Of a stretch of DNA of 64,000 nt, positions 25,457-37,849 are shown piece after piece. Source of the DNA: Lactarius indigo (taxonomy: Eukaryota > Basidiomycota > Agaricomycetes > Russulales > Russulaceae); the NCBI GenBank assembly GCA_025766275.1, contig JAFKAC010000097.1, positions 145,753 to 209,752 on the forward strand, written 5' to 3'. Position numbers and translations under genes: made by a program. Positions within the stretch are counted from its first letter, which is position 1. Every line of letters starts with the position of its first letter. Below the pieces are notes generated by a model. The model had not been told where the DNA came from, did not search any database, and saw nothing but the letters and a program-made list of their open reading frames with translations.

Positions 25457-27294
25457 ATGAGTCTCCTACGCACAACGCGATGCGTGCTCAGAAGGCAGAA
25501 TAGTGTCGCGCACTTCCACCTCTCACCAGCGTGGTGGGCAGCTCGAAAAGTACTCCAGCGGTTCAAGCTTGCAGACATTGGAGAGGGCATAACAGAATGT
25601 GAAGTGATCAAATGGTACGATTGTCAATTTCTTGAATGGCCTGCTACGTGATGTAGAACGCCGTTTATGGTCTCCATAGGAGTACGACGCGAGGAACGCA
25701 GACGGGGGGGGGGGGGATATGCTTTATACTCCATTGTCTCTCGTTTCTTGGTTCAAACTCTGACGCCCGTGCTCCACCCACAGGAACGTATCCCCCCAGT
25801 CTTCCGTCAGTGCCTTTGACCCACTCTGTGAAGTCCAGAGCGACAAAGCAAGCGTCGAAATCACGAGTCCATTCGATGGTACCATCAAGGAGATCCTTGT
25901 GGAAGAGGGGCACGTCGCCAAAGTTGGCGACGGTCTGTGTGTCATCGAGACCGACGAAGACGTGTCGGATGCTTCTGCTTCCACCTCCCCTGTGGACCAA
26001 CTGTCGCACCAGGATCAGAGACACGACGCGTCGGACCCACCAGCTGCGTCAGACGATCCTACGAAAGCCCGCCGTCCACACCCACTTGACCCAAATGACC
26101 CGCCAGCATCGGCGTCCAAGGTTTCTTTACCTCAAGGAATAGCGAATAGCATGCCGCGGGCGGACGTGCTTGCCCTACCCGCCGTGCGCCACTTGGCGCG
26201 GGAGAGTGGAGTGGATATCGCGTTGCTTTCCCCAGGTAGCGGAAAGAACGGACGCGTCGAGCGCGTGGACGTGGAACGGTACCTCGCCCGTGAACAATCC
26301 GCGGGCGAGCAGCAGTCCCCCACTGCACCCCCTCCTCCTGCGTCAGAGGACGTTGTCGTTGAGCTGGGACGGACGCGGTATGGAATGTGGAAAGCGATGG
26401 AAAAGGTGCGTAAACAAGTCGGTTCTCTTCCTGGGTGGTTTTTCTAACGATTCGTTTTTCCTCCAGAGTTTGGAAATCCCACATTTTGGGTGAGTGTCCC
26501 CGTCTCGGGAACGCTTGCGATGCTTATATGCGTCTAGTTATTCGACCTCTCTCGATCTTACTGCGTTGTACAATATTCTCCCCATCCTCAACGCGAACAT
26601 ACCCCCGCACTATCTTCCACCATCACAAGAGAAATCTACCCCGCCTCTCGTTTCTGCCTCATCGTTAGTTCCCATACCTCAAGTCCATACCCCACCTGCG
26701 TCAGGCACCTATGACAAGCTAACCTACCTCCCCATCCTTCTCAAAACCCTTTCCAAAGCAATGCACTCCTGGCCACTTTTCCGCTCCTCCATCACACCGG
26801 GCAGCATCTCAGACGGCCAAAAACCGACGTTGACCGTGCGCTCAAATTCGGACATCTGTGTGGCGCTGTCGACGCCGACGGGACTATACACGCCAACGGT
26901 TCGTGCCGTGGACAAACACTCCGTCTACAGCCTCGCCTCGACCCTCCGACACTTTGCGCATCTTGGGCGGCAAGTGCCCAACGCGCTCACACCTGCCGAA
27001 CTCCCGCGACGCGGCGGGACCCTCACCGTGAGCAACATCGGTGCAGTTGGGGCCGGTGAGAGCGCGATGCCTTTGCTCGTGCCCGGCGGGGGCGTCGCGA
27101 TTGTCGCTCTGGGCCGCGCTCGGTGGACGTGGGATGTCGAGCGGGGCGACGGGACCGGTGAGCGGAGGCTGAAGATGGGGGTCAGTTGGGCGGCGGATCA
27201 TCGTGTCGTGGAAGGTGCGGAGCTCGCGGCGTTCGTGGAAACGTGGCGTGGGTACGTCGAACAGCCGGAACGGATGATAGCTGAGGGTGTTTGA
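25457..27294 (+). CDS. Mitochondrial lipoyl acyltransferase E2, branched-chain 2-oxoacid dehydrogenase type
   Basis: Core subunit that passes the acyl group from its lipoyl arm to CoA in branched-chain amino acid breakdown. Exons 25457-25614, 25784-26405, 26467-26489 and 26538-27294 give 519 residues with all frames closing. Arg/Leu-rich N-terminus suits a mitochondrial presequence. The lipoyl domain begins FKLADIGEGITECEVIKW, and the lipoylated Lys is in QSDKASVEITSPFDGTI. The peripheral-subunit-binding domain has LPAVRHLARESGVDI and GRVERVDV. The acyltransferase domain runs from about residue 240, with IPHFGYSTSLDL, GTLTVSNIGAVG and active-site segment ADHRVVEGAE. That segment has Glu where the family usually has Asp (DHRxxDG). 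The GIGEGI-type start and QSDKASVEITS favour branched-chain E2 over pyruvate E2. Intron 1 holds a run of 13 G. Confidence 0.92.
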
Positions 27295-29039
27295 GAGGAC
27301 GATCAGCCGTGACGCAAACAATGTACAGTAAAACTACAGTCACTTCAATGAGATGCCATGATTCGTGGTCTGAAGGTGGATTTGGCGTGCCATCTTTGAG
27401 CGCCGAAAAGAGTGAGCCGAACTCGTTTCTCCGGTGAGCGGAGCTTATGACCGTAAATGAAGTAAAGAATATCACGACCGGGTCCCCTCCAAGGGGTTGG
27501 ACGAACCAAACGCGTGCCACGGGTGCCACCACATTACGGTCCCAACGGCTAGCGACAATCTGAAACGTCGGGTATTGTACGACGATCCCGAGGCGCATCG
27601 CACGTACTTTATCCATTTACTGTAAATTGCAGTAATTTGGGCCAGCTGCACTGGCAGCCGACCACGCTTCTCTTCTTTATGTTCTTTTTTTTATTTTTTT
27701 TAGAACGTGCAAATTTTTAAAAGCCTTCCTAGCAACGCAGCCGTCCTCGGTCCTTTCCATCTTGGCTGTAACGACGAGACCCTGGGGTGCCACAGATGTC
27801 AGGCGAGAGAGGGGCGCTCTAATACACTGCGGCGACAGCTATGTATGAAGCAGAATGGGGGTAACCGACAGAAGGGATGCGGCGCCCCACCGTGGCTGAA
27901 TCGGTGCGACCACTCGGAATTATGCACGTTGCTATGATAGAGGGCGTGCGGTACTTGGCCCAGGTGTATACGTATCAGAACTGCGTCGCCTCGGGCTGAG
28001 GCTTGGCCTAAGTCAATTAAACCCTACCGAGAAAAAAGAAGCTCAGTGCAGCTCGCGGTACCTTGGCTAAATGAGGCCCGTCAACAAGAGGTTCTGTACG
28101 AGACTAAAGAGTCACATGAATGATGTACGATCCACAGAATTGGGTGCAGGACAGTACAGTCGTCAAAAAGCGACAGCGATTGCACGGACACGGTCCCGAG
28201 AATTCGGGCCTGGTGTATTGGTGGTTTTCAAGTAAGTTATGACAGATCGTCGATCAACTTGCTAAATTATCAGAATGGTAATTCGTTAAAATGACGTCAT
28301 GCTGTACGTGTTTGTCTCTTTTCTCCGACGCCTCGGATTTCATCATCACTCAAAGCTCACAGTACTTCTTCTCACGACTCGGAGGGTTGTTTATGTAGAC
28401 CAATAGACTAGGTCCGTCTGAGTTTCTGAGCATTGTTCGGGGCATTATTTCTGAGAACGGGGTAATCGAGTCCACAGTAGTAGCGTGTAAAAATAAAATT
28501 AGCCTCAGTATAACTTCACTGTCAAGGACGAGTTGGCTGCATTTATCCCAAGCTTTAACCACGGTCCTGAATCGGTGTTCTCAGAAAAAGATTGAAACTA
28601 ATCTCTATGAGATACGAAGAACCGAGTAGAAGAATAGGAGAGCCCGCTATACAGAAATGCCTTACTACTTGCTGTAAATTTTACATTTTGGCTTTACAGA
28701 AGAAACGATTTCTTGGGCGTAGGCGCGCAGCATAGGTCACTCAACTGAGTTGGGACTATTTTAGTATAACCAACAAGCGACGTGTTTACGGCTGCTCATG
28801 GGATAGGCTTTGGATAGACATCTGCGATGACGGGCTTCCCTCCATAGACAGCAAATTATCTCGCAATTCCTACTCTTGTACACGTTTGAGATCAAAAAGG
28901 TGCATGTACTGTACCGTACGCAATTCTGGTCTATGTATAAATAGTCCCTGGAATAATAACAGCAGCAAAAAATAAAACAAATGAACCCGAGATAAACATA
29001 GATACCCCAGATAAGATAGGTAGCATCCTCCAGCCAAAC
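27295..29039. other. No recognisable gene
   Basis: Short ORFs only. The right part contains the 3' region of the Rab-like gene. I see no repeat structure beyond homopolymer runs near 27690. Confidence 0.5.
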
Positions 29040-30428
29040 TCACGAAGAACAGCATGCAGATTTGTGTGCCTTCTTCTGCGTACTTCTGTGGTCGCCAAGA
29101 TTCACGGTGCTGCCGTTTCCAGCGGGCTCGGCCACTTCCGCATGGGCCTCCTCCCACTCCCAGCGCCTGACGACGCGCTGCGCGATATACGCGAACACAT
29201 CGGACACGCCCGCGCCCGTCTTGGCAGATGTAAAGAACAGCTTCGGCCCGCGTGGCGGACGGCGCTGCATCGTCCGCGCCGTTGCATATCGCGCCGGGGT
29301 GATCGTAGGTGCGGTAGACGTCGACAGCGTCGACGTCGAGCGCGAGAGGCGCGCTCGGTGCGCGTGAGGGAGTGCCGATGGGGATGAGGAGCGCGAGCGT
29401 GCGGGCGGGGAGGAGGGCGCGGATTCGTACGGATCGCCGAGGTCGGAGAAGGAGGACCCGGCGGTGTGGAAGGAGGTGAAGCCCGTGTGCGTCGAGCTGA
29501 TCGTGCCGTTCTGCGCGGGGCTGAATCGAGAGCGCGATTTGGAAGGGCGTTTGTGGTGCAGCGCGTGCAGGTCGATCGAGGCCGTGCGCGGAGGCGCCAC
29601 GATCGTAGCCGCTGGGGCAGCTTCGCTGTCAAGTCCGGAGATGATATCGGGGTGAGAGACGGCGGGCGTGCGCGTCTCGTCGACAAGGACGATGTCTTCC
29701 CCATCCGCGTCCATATCCGCGTCTGAACTTGTGTTCCCGTTCTCGTGCAAGCCGTTTTCGTCGTCTGATCCGCTGACCACACGGGCAGGAACGTGGCCCG
29801 CCATCCAGCCCAAATCGTCCTTTGGCGTTTCGGGGCTGCTGGATCGGGACTCCGAAGGGGGGACGAGCTCGTCGATGAAGCGCAGGGCGATGCCCTCTGG
29901 GACCGCGGCGCCCTCAGAACCGCGTACGAGATCTGTCTTGTTCCCGACGACCACGAGGCAGTAGTCCTCCATGTCCTCGTCGGAGAGAGGGGCATGGGCG
30001 CGGAACTCGGACCACCACCGGGTCAGGGCGTGGAGCGTTGCGGGGCGATTGACGTCGAACATGAGGACAGCGGCATCTGCACCACGAAAGAAGGCAGAGG
30101 AGAGCGAAGAGAAGCGTTCCTGGCCGGCGGTATCCTGTCAGCGAGCAGAGTGAGCGACGATGAAACAGGGGTGGCCGGGTGGAGAGACTGACCCAGATTT
30201 GGAGAGTGACAGACTGCTCTGAGTCGGAGTGATGGGGCACCGTCTTGGCGATGAAATCGGCACCAATGGTTGCGCGATATCCGGTCGAGAAATGACCAGA
30301 GACGTACTGTGTTGGTGTTAGCAACCACTGAGTAAGCTGAAAACCCTTCCAGCTTTGCGCACCTGGCCCCGGATGCTCGTCTTTCCCACTCCAGAGTTTC
30401 CGATGACGACGAGCTTGACCGTGCGCAT
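29040..30428 (-). CDS. Rab-like small GTPase with a ~200-residue insertion
   Basis: A Ras-superfamily switch, by its motifs a Rab that should act in vesicle traffic on membranes. Exons 30428-30363, 30306-30193 and 30134-29040 give 424 residues; usual Rabs have about 200-220. Motifs: P-loop GNSGVGKTS (residues 10-18), switch I around YRATIGADF, DTAGQERF, NKTDL (about residue 110) and SAKTGAGV (about residue 343). Between NKTDL and SAK lie about 230 residues instead of about 30: first acidic (SDADMDADGEDIVL), then Ser/Arg/Pro-rich. The C-terminus ACCSS fits geranylgeranylation of paired cysteines. The GYRATIGADF segment resembles Rab7/Ypt7, but I would not assign an orthologue. It shares a 181-bp divergent intergenic region with ATP23. 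Confidence 0.88.
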
Positions 30429-30609
30429 GTTGCGTTTTTTTATCTGCGCTGGAGATAGTAAAAGTTATGGTCTGGGTGAGAACATAAAATGGTTCCGTGT
30501 ATTGTGTCAATGGATGTCGTTTGTGGACTCTCGCCGCAGAGATCCGGCGCGGCAGTCTCACACCGCCGAGACGCGCGCTCGTGTGATTACTCCAGCAACT
30601 CAACTGCCA
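30429..30609. promoter_or_regulatory. Divergent promoter region, Rab-like gene / ATP23
   Basis: Only 181 bp separate the two start codons, which face away from each other, so the promoters and 5' leaders must be shared or overlapping. No TATA box or named operator was identified. Confidence 0.5.
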
Positions 30610-31535
30610 ATGAGCAACGCAGCAGGGTCAACCACCGACTCTGGGCCCTCGCTGCCGTCAAACTCGCTCTCGCCTTCCGAAAATAAGATATTCAAGAAAT
30701 GGCGCAAAGAGTTTTCCTTACTCACGGGTTATGGTATCGACCCGGGCGACCGCGTGTTCACCATCAACCGTCGTAACTGCGAGCGATGGAAGAAGGACCT
30801 CTTGGACTACAGTACGTATCTCGTCTGTTCCGTTTCTCATTTGCACTTGCACTTGCTTATGTGTAGCATAGGCCCATCGATACAGTTCATGTTCAAGCAC
30901 CTCAAGCAGGCCGGTGCAAACGCCACGCCAGCTCACTTCCCTTGCATGCCATGCGACCTCACTCATTCTGGCGGCTTCTCTCCCGACGCAGGCGCAGTTG
31001 TCCTTTGCCAGGGGAACTTTCTCAATAAGAAGCACATGGAGCATACTATCGTACACGAACTCGTGCATATGTACGATCATGCAGTGTTCAACGTGGATTG
31101 GAATAACCTGCGACACCACGCGTGTAGCGAGGTGCGTTCGTAATACGTCGTCCTACGATTAATTCCTTACAGATATTCCATACCCGCTCCCCCCCTCAGA
31201 TCCGTGCAAACAGCCTGAGCGGAGATTGTTCCTGGGGACGTGAGATCCAGCGCGGAATCCTATCTTTCTCCAAGCAACACCAGGTACGCGCGACCTTCTT
31301 CCGTTTTGCGCTCCAAACTAGAACCATATCGCAGACCTGCGTTCGTAGGCGTGCCGTGATGTCCGTCATGGCCAATCCGAACTGTCCGGACAAGGAATCA
31401 GCCGAGCGTGCTGTGAATGAAGTTTGGGAGAGTTGCTTCAACGACACACGACCCTTTGATGAGGTACGTCTGATCGGTATTACTCACATCCCCACTCTGT
31501 CATAGCGACACGCATACTGTACACAGATATATTGA
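30610..31535 (+). CDS. ATP23: Mitochondrial inner membrane protease ATP23
   Basis: Zinc metalloprotease of the mitochondrial intermembrane space. In yeast the family processes Atp6 and helps assemble the F0 part of ATP synthase. Exons 30610-30811, 30872-31131, 31200-31283, 31335-31463 and 31527-31535 give 227 residues with all frames closing; the last exon codes only IY plus the stop. Diagnostic features: HELVHMYDH (the HExxH zinc site, about 31060), the preceding cysteine-rich stretch [14 protein letters not shown], then [34 protein letters not shown] and the C-terminus [14 protein letters not shown]. Length and cysteine pattern match the family. The start is the first ATG that leaves a plausible N-terminus. 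Function is from the family. Confidence 0.95.
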
Positions 31536-33170
31536 TACGTTACCGCGACACTTGAAGCTTAACGAGCCGCGATGCTACGCCCAAAGAGTGGGGGTGTCCG
31601 ATTATTCGATTAGATTCAGGAATAGAAGTTGGGCGGACCAACTAGTTGGGTGCTACGTAGGGTTCTGTACCCCAAGACGCACGGTGTTGGGTTCAAAAAA
31701 GATATCAATTGGGTACTATTGTCTTTCTTCTCGACATCTTGTGGATCTATGCAAACGCCATTGCGGAACTGTCTGCACGGAGATTACCGCTTACAGTACG
31801 TAATGAGACCTTTCTGATCTAAAGCGATGCATGAAAGACCTTCGCTCCTGATACTGTATCTCTGGAGGCAGTACGGACATGGGCTACATGGCCCAAAAAA
31901 AAACACATTTGGGGGTCGGGGTCTGTTACCGAATAGCGCCGTTTTTAATTTCGGCTTTTGTTTGGCTCAATGTGCCGGAAACCAATGAAGGCCAGTAAGT
32001 AGGACCAAGTAGGACAGTAAAGTCATTATTGTACTCGAGATTGTACTCGACGTTTTAAATTTCCCGGTGAAACATCAACGAAATTTAACCACTTGAGAAC
32101 GCACGCGACATTTTCAGTTGCGGTGAGCGTGGTTTCTAACTTACATGGGCCTTTCATACGGATTGGTGGAATTGGCAGACCGACATTGGTGGTTAGTACC
32201 ATTCACACGTAGCCACACTAGTGCCTTAGCACAGTACCAGGACGTGGTGGTCCTAGTGCGGTACATTTCTGGGCCCGGTGCAGATGTTGAAAATAAACTC
32301 ATGAACTTTTCGGTAAGTTGGCAAATTCCCAGATGCTTCACAGTCCGTCAAGTTTCTCGGGTGTTGAAATTAAATCTCTCAAAATAAGATAGCTCTGAGC
32401 CGGAATGAAGAGGTGCTGTTGCAAGCTTCGCAGGCATAGTAGTAGCAGGGAAAGGGATTGGAACGAAGAATAGAGGCTGAAAAGGGCGGGCCTCACCATA
32501 CAATACATCGAATGGCAAAGAGTACTTACTATATCCGAGCCATGCAGGCGGAGGACCAGGTGCACTGCCAATTTGCCTGTGTTCGGTAGTATACGGTACA
32601 CACGGGTGTTTGTCAGTCCTGGGGTATTATGTAAAGACGCCACAATGTCTTCGATGTAACCGAGTGCCACTGTCGGCCTGCCGATATCTTGCCTTGTAAC
32701 TTATCCTGCCATGAACATGGTCGACGTCAAAGATTCTTGGAACAAATCCAAGATACCCACTGGCATGGGACCATGGAGTTTGTACATACTCGTTACTGTC
32801 CACATGCTAAGAGGATTCAACAGCCCAGATATCGTTTAGTGCAATCTTCGAACCTTCGCACCACCAGTGATGACGGTGACTTAGAATGTTAATTCCTCAA
32901 AAAGAAAACTTCCCTGTCATGGACGTCATTTTTAAAACTTTGAGGATAGTTTTGGTGAAATAAAACGATCGGGTCTATGCTTTCTCCGGTCGGGCGGCAT
33001 TTGGTAAAGGAAAATACCACTCACCGGACTCACCCTCATCAGTCTGCAAAAGGTGGGCCGCTACTGTAATTGGTTGTCAGGAGGTGCTAACAAGTAAGTG
33101 ACAGCGCGGCTTGACCTCGGCCGGGAGGGAACCCAGCCTCATGAATAGCACCGCGGCGTTCCCTCACATC
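31536..33170. other. No recognisable gene
   Basis: Short ORFs only, none with a known motif. The last part is the promoter of the acyl-CoA oxidase gene. Confidence 0.5.
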
Positions 33171-33176
33171 TATAAA
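33171..33176 (+). promoter_or_regulatory. TATA box of the acyl-CoA oxidase gene
   Basis: TATAAA, 86 bp before the ATG at 33257, in a C/T-rich to G-rich transition. The decayed copy has only a TATAATAAT-like stretch in the matching place (about 37780). Confidence 0.45.
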
Positions 33177-33256
33177 AGCTGGTATCTCGTCGAGCCTGAG
33201 TCGACAGACGCCTCATTTGCTCCTACCTACTTTTGTGTCTAGGTAGAACGTTCAGC

Positions 33257-35390
33257 ATGAGACCCACACAAGAGCTCGCTCAATCCACCTTGTTCACTCA
33301 ACGGTGTGAGACTCTTTCTATCGCCGATAGAGTCAAGCTTTCGCATGAACGTGCCAAGGCGATCGGAAAAGCGTACGGTATGTGGATTGACTCTCCCTTT
33401 GCAAGTGTATCGTCTCACTGTCGATTGTGAACGACAGCTTTAACGGTCGAAGACATACTCTATCTCTCACCCAAGTTTTGGGATATGCATACTGATCCTA
33501 TTGCGTGCATTGATGGAGCGGCTGAGACTCTCCTGACCATCCAATACAACCTCTGTGCCGGAACTCTGGCGACATACGTAAAGGGCCGGCCTGATCTTGT
33601 CCCTCTTCTTAAGAACGTACTCGACTTCGAAGTCTCGTAAGTGTACTTCCTACCGCTAGCCAACCATAGCTCCCATGGCTTATCTACGTTTTTCAGCGGC
33701 CAGTTTTGTCTTACAGAACTTGGACACGGGTTAGATGTTTTACACATGGAAACAACGGCAACGTTACTCCCTGATGGATGCTTCGATCTTCACACACCTT
33801 TAGAGCGAGCAGCCAAGTAAGGCCTCTCGGTTTCAACTTTAGACTTTCCGTCGTTTACAGTAAGGCACCTAGGTACATGCCGCCAACCTCGCCTGTTACT
33901 CCCGGCTTTCGGTGCGTCTCGGTTGTATTCGCGCGGACCGTCGTGAACGGAGAAGACCATGGTGTAAAACCATTTGTCCTCCAGCTCCATGACGGTCAGT
34001 TCATGACCCCTGGTGTTTCAATTAAGTACGTCACTCGTAGTGGTCAACTGTTTGGAAACTCATGGATCGTTTAGGGTCTTACCACCACGCGGCGGGTCGC
34101 GTCCTCTCAACCACTCGCTGACTTCCTTCAATCATGTACGACTCCCACCAACAGCTCTTCTGGGTAGCATAGAGAAGCCCAAAGACCCTCGATCGTCGTT
34201 TTTCGAAAAGATAAACCGCGTTGCCGTTGGCACCCTGGCATTAAGTTCGCTCTGCATACCTTCATTGCAGGTCGTATCATACATTGCTGCGCGCTATAGC
34301 CTCCGACGAACCATCGTTGACGCAAGTGGGGTGCAGAAGCCAATCATGTCCTTCCAGACGCAGAAGCAACCGATCCTCACAGCGATTGCACAAACCTTCG
34401 TGCTTAGTGCCATGCACAAACAGGCCGTGGCGTGGTTCACAAACCCAAAGCAAGACCCGCGCGTGCGCCACGCCGTCGCGACGGTGCACAAGGCAGTGGT
34501 CATTCAAGCCTCGCAGGCGGCGAATCTTGTACTTGGAGACCGCTGCGGCGCGCAGGGCCTTTTTGAAGCGAACCAGTTATCCGCATTACACGTACGTGCG
34601 CTAGCCCCTCTTTTTCTTATTCTCCGTCCCGGCGCCTCTGACATCGTTTCTCCATCCAGTCTGATATACGCGGGATCGCAATCGCTGAAGGTGACCTGCT
34701 GGGAATCTCCATTCGTGCGTACCGTACACTTTCTCTGCCATTGTGCATCGCTCACATTTTACTATCATAGGCCTCGCATCTGAGCTCCTTCTCGGACGCT
34801 ATGCCCTTGAGCCACCGCGCTACCCGGACTCCCTCCTCGCCCAGCACGAAAGCGGACTCTTCTCTGAGCTCCGCGCCGTGCTTGCCGCAGCGCCAGGCCA
34901 CCGCAGCACCACGTACGACCGAGAAGTCCTCCCACGCTCATTGCCGCTGGTACTGGCGATCGGCCATCGCATTGCGTATGACGCTGCGCGCGCGGCGCAG
35001 GTCGACGCCCCGTTGCTGGACCTGTTCGAGGTGGCGGCGATTATGCAGGACGAGGCGTGGTACGTCGAGAGCTTGGGTATATCGAGGGCTGAGCTGCGTA
35101 GGCGCGAGGCGCATGCGCTCGAGGCGGTCTTTGCGCGCCTGGAGGAGTATCTTGTCAGGATGGATGTGGCACCATATATCGTGGCGCCGATTGTGTCAGA
35201 TGAGAAGTGGGAGCACTTCTTTGGGACGCTACCGACGTTTTCTGAGAGTCGTGCAGTAAAGGAGGAGAGAGCTGCGAAGAAGATCGCAACGGTGCCGCTC
35301 GTCGAGAGCGATATCTTGCAGAAGATCCCTGGAGAGTGGGACACCACTTTGTCGATGGTACACGGAGTAGGCGTCTCGGTGATGTCCTAA
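33257..35390 (+). CDS. Acyl-CoA oxidase-like flavoenzyme
   Basis: Probably catalyses the first step of peroxisomal beta-oxidation, making trans-2-enoyl-CoA and hydrogen peroxide with FAD. Seven exons: 33257-33377, 33438-33636, 33697-33816, 33873-34025, 34075-34591, 34660-34714, 34771-35390; all frames close, 594 residues. Motifs: LTELGHGLDV and METTATLL (acyl-CoA dehydrogenase middle domain), PVTPGFRCVSVVFARTVV, VLPPRGGSRPLNHSLTSFNH, SYIAARYSLRR, FQTQKQPI, GDRCGAQGLF (where oxidases usually have the CGG/GHG loop), and IRGIAIAEGDLLGISI. No SKL-type peroxisomal tail; it ends GVSVMS. The decayed copy downstream shows it was duplicated in tandem. Within the oxidase superfamily the exact substrate cannot be read. 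Confidence 0.88.
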
Positions 35391-37849
35391 GGCTGTAGAA
35401 GTCAGCCTCCCATTCTTGTTTTCTTGATACCAGCTGGTGGACTTCACGGACTCGGAGCCCTTGGAACTGCCGGGGCCATGTGATCAGTATTTATAATTTT
35501 GACATATTCCAAGCAGTAATTTTACAAAAAAGGAAATCTTATCAGGCAAGGTGGCTGAGATAAAGATCGAGACATTCCCGACCTAATTGGACGGCCCCCC
35601 CACTAGAAGAGAGTCGTTTTATTGTAAATTACAATAACTTTAAAGTGAACGTTCCAGTAAGAATGTCGAATGTTCTTGTACAGTATGTTTTCACGAGACG
35701 CGAACGAAGAAGTCTGCGATGATGTCGAGCAACTTCAATTGAGGTGAAAGTCGCTGGGTTCGGGGCCCAGAAAATCCAAACTGTCACCATACCCCAAACG
35801 TCGGCCACGAGCTCCTTCAATCAGGACAATGAGAAAAATGCTTCTCGGTGACAACGATACAAGACGACCTCTGTGAGCAACAGTAGACGGTGTCAATAAG
35901 TCTGACTCGGATATGTGCGAGGAGTGGCCCCTTAAACCTCCCAACCTCGTTGCTGATAAGGAGGCGACAAGGGAACTCATCTAAGTACAGAGTAGTCACC
36001 CGCATTGTAGGACCAATCATATATAGGGTTCCCAAAGAAGAAAAACAAAGGAGTCGTTGTCCAAGAGCAAACAAAAGCATAAGACGTGAACAACGAGGTG
36101 TCACGGTGGTGCCTGTCGGTGTTCAGTGTGGGGGCCAGCAGCCTAGGAATTGATTTCAGGTTTCAATTTGTTCCGTCAAAGGAAGAAGCGATTCAGAAGA
36201 GGGCGAAAGGGGTGGATGAGCGCCAATGAAAACACATCCGCTGACACATTTTGCGCGCGCCAACCACATTTTACCCTAACCCAGATGAGTCAGCTGGGCA
36301 TTGTCTTGATGGTTTGTCACCGGGAAAATAGCTCGCCGCAACCGCCGAGATGATTCATGACGGACGAGCAATTCCACGAGACTGATCGTGGGGAGAAACG
36401 GACGGACTCGGAGATGCTGCCTCACCAGTACAGTCACGAATCACGACAAACGTGACAGACCACGTTTGCTTCGTTACCCCATCTCGTCTAAATAAAGGCC
36501 AGGGCTTACTGTAAAGAAGGCTACAGTACAGAATCCAGGCAGTGCAGCTCGTGATGGGCCTGTTGGCGAAGTTCATATCTCCCAGGCACTACTGGCATTA
36601 GCGCCTCATGTCTTCCCACTGCAGGGTCTCTAGGGAACAGAGAAGCCTCCGCAGATAGAACGCTGGCGAGCTACCTACCTTGGAGCCGCAGTGGGGTGTT
36701 TGTTTGTTTGTATGTTTTCCTTCGCTACATTCACGAGATTATGAAAGTGGGGACCAGCATATTAACCTATCACCTAGGCACGTGGAGTTGCACGCAATGT
36801 GGGATAATCTTCTTTTCCTCCTCCTTCTCCTTCTCGTGCAGTTCTCGAAACACCCGCCTGATGACGCTTGATGCCTGGGCATCTGGTGTAATGAGAAAGC
36901 CGTAACGCCGCGAGTGTCAGTCAACGGTGCAATTAGTAATGTCATTGCGTAGTCTGGCTTGGGCACCACATGGTTTCCTGATGCTAAAGTACTCCCCTGA
37001 CGCTCATGATCGCGCTCACGTAACTTGGTGCCACTTCGATGGCTCCTTGCACACACTGTGCAATGGAAGCTCGGGCAAATAATGGATAGGCGCCTATCCA
37101 GAGCTAGATTTCATCAGCTTGATATCGGCCCACCATCTTGCTGGGCTCTGGCGTCTTGTGTCGACCATCTTTGCCGTAGGCCGTTGTAGTACCAAGTGCC
37201 AACTCGCCGTTACCATACTTTCTCCGGGCACCTTGGACTGATCCCTCCATGGATTGTTCTTGTAAATTAGAGGCCCTCAGGAGTCTCAGGCTCCCGTCCT
37301 CGATTTTCGTCCGTGCTTGGGACATTCGCGCTAAATTTCTTTTGCCAGGACATCGAGCGAGCCGCGGACCAGTCATCTTCGGGCGCCTGTTTCCGGAAAT
37401 GGGGGAAGTACCTGACGTTTATAATCACTGGATGTGACGATCTTCCTCATGGCCTTGTTGTACTCCGCTTTCCTTTTTGTGGGCTTCTCGAACATCCATC
37501 TCGGCGCCCAACTGCTCAGGCCCGTGGCTGGCCCAATCAATCAGTTGGTACGGTTAAGTATAACGTCGTTACATTGCCCTTCCTCTTCTTGATAGAACTA
37601 CGGCAATGGCTCTGCATCTCGACTATTCAGAACGAGCGAGCAGTGCAGAGTTACTTGGCGGCCGTGTGTTCGTGGGAAAGTTGATACCCAGACTTGAGGG
37701 CGCTTCAGCACATGGAAACGTAGCCATGGTTCCATTTCCTTTCGTGGGTCGGTTCCCGGTTCTTTCCGGGCCCTCCTTATAATAATATCCTGACCCACAG
37801 ATCGGATTTGAGAGCCACTCTCGCCCAGCCGCATTTTCTCGTCCACAAC
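35391..37849. other. No recognisable gene between the oxidase and its decayed copy
   Basis: Short ORFs only. A minus-strand 90-residue ORF at 37104-37376 has no recognised motif. The last 100 bp correspond to the promoter of the duplicated oxidase. Confidence 0.5.

Noticed and set aside
29062..29995. Several long ORFs on both strands over the Rab-like gene
   Set aside because: The GC-rich third-codon bias of this gene opens other frames. Only the frame with GTPase motifs has content.
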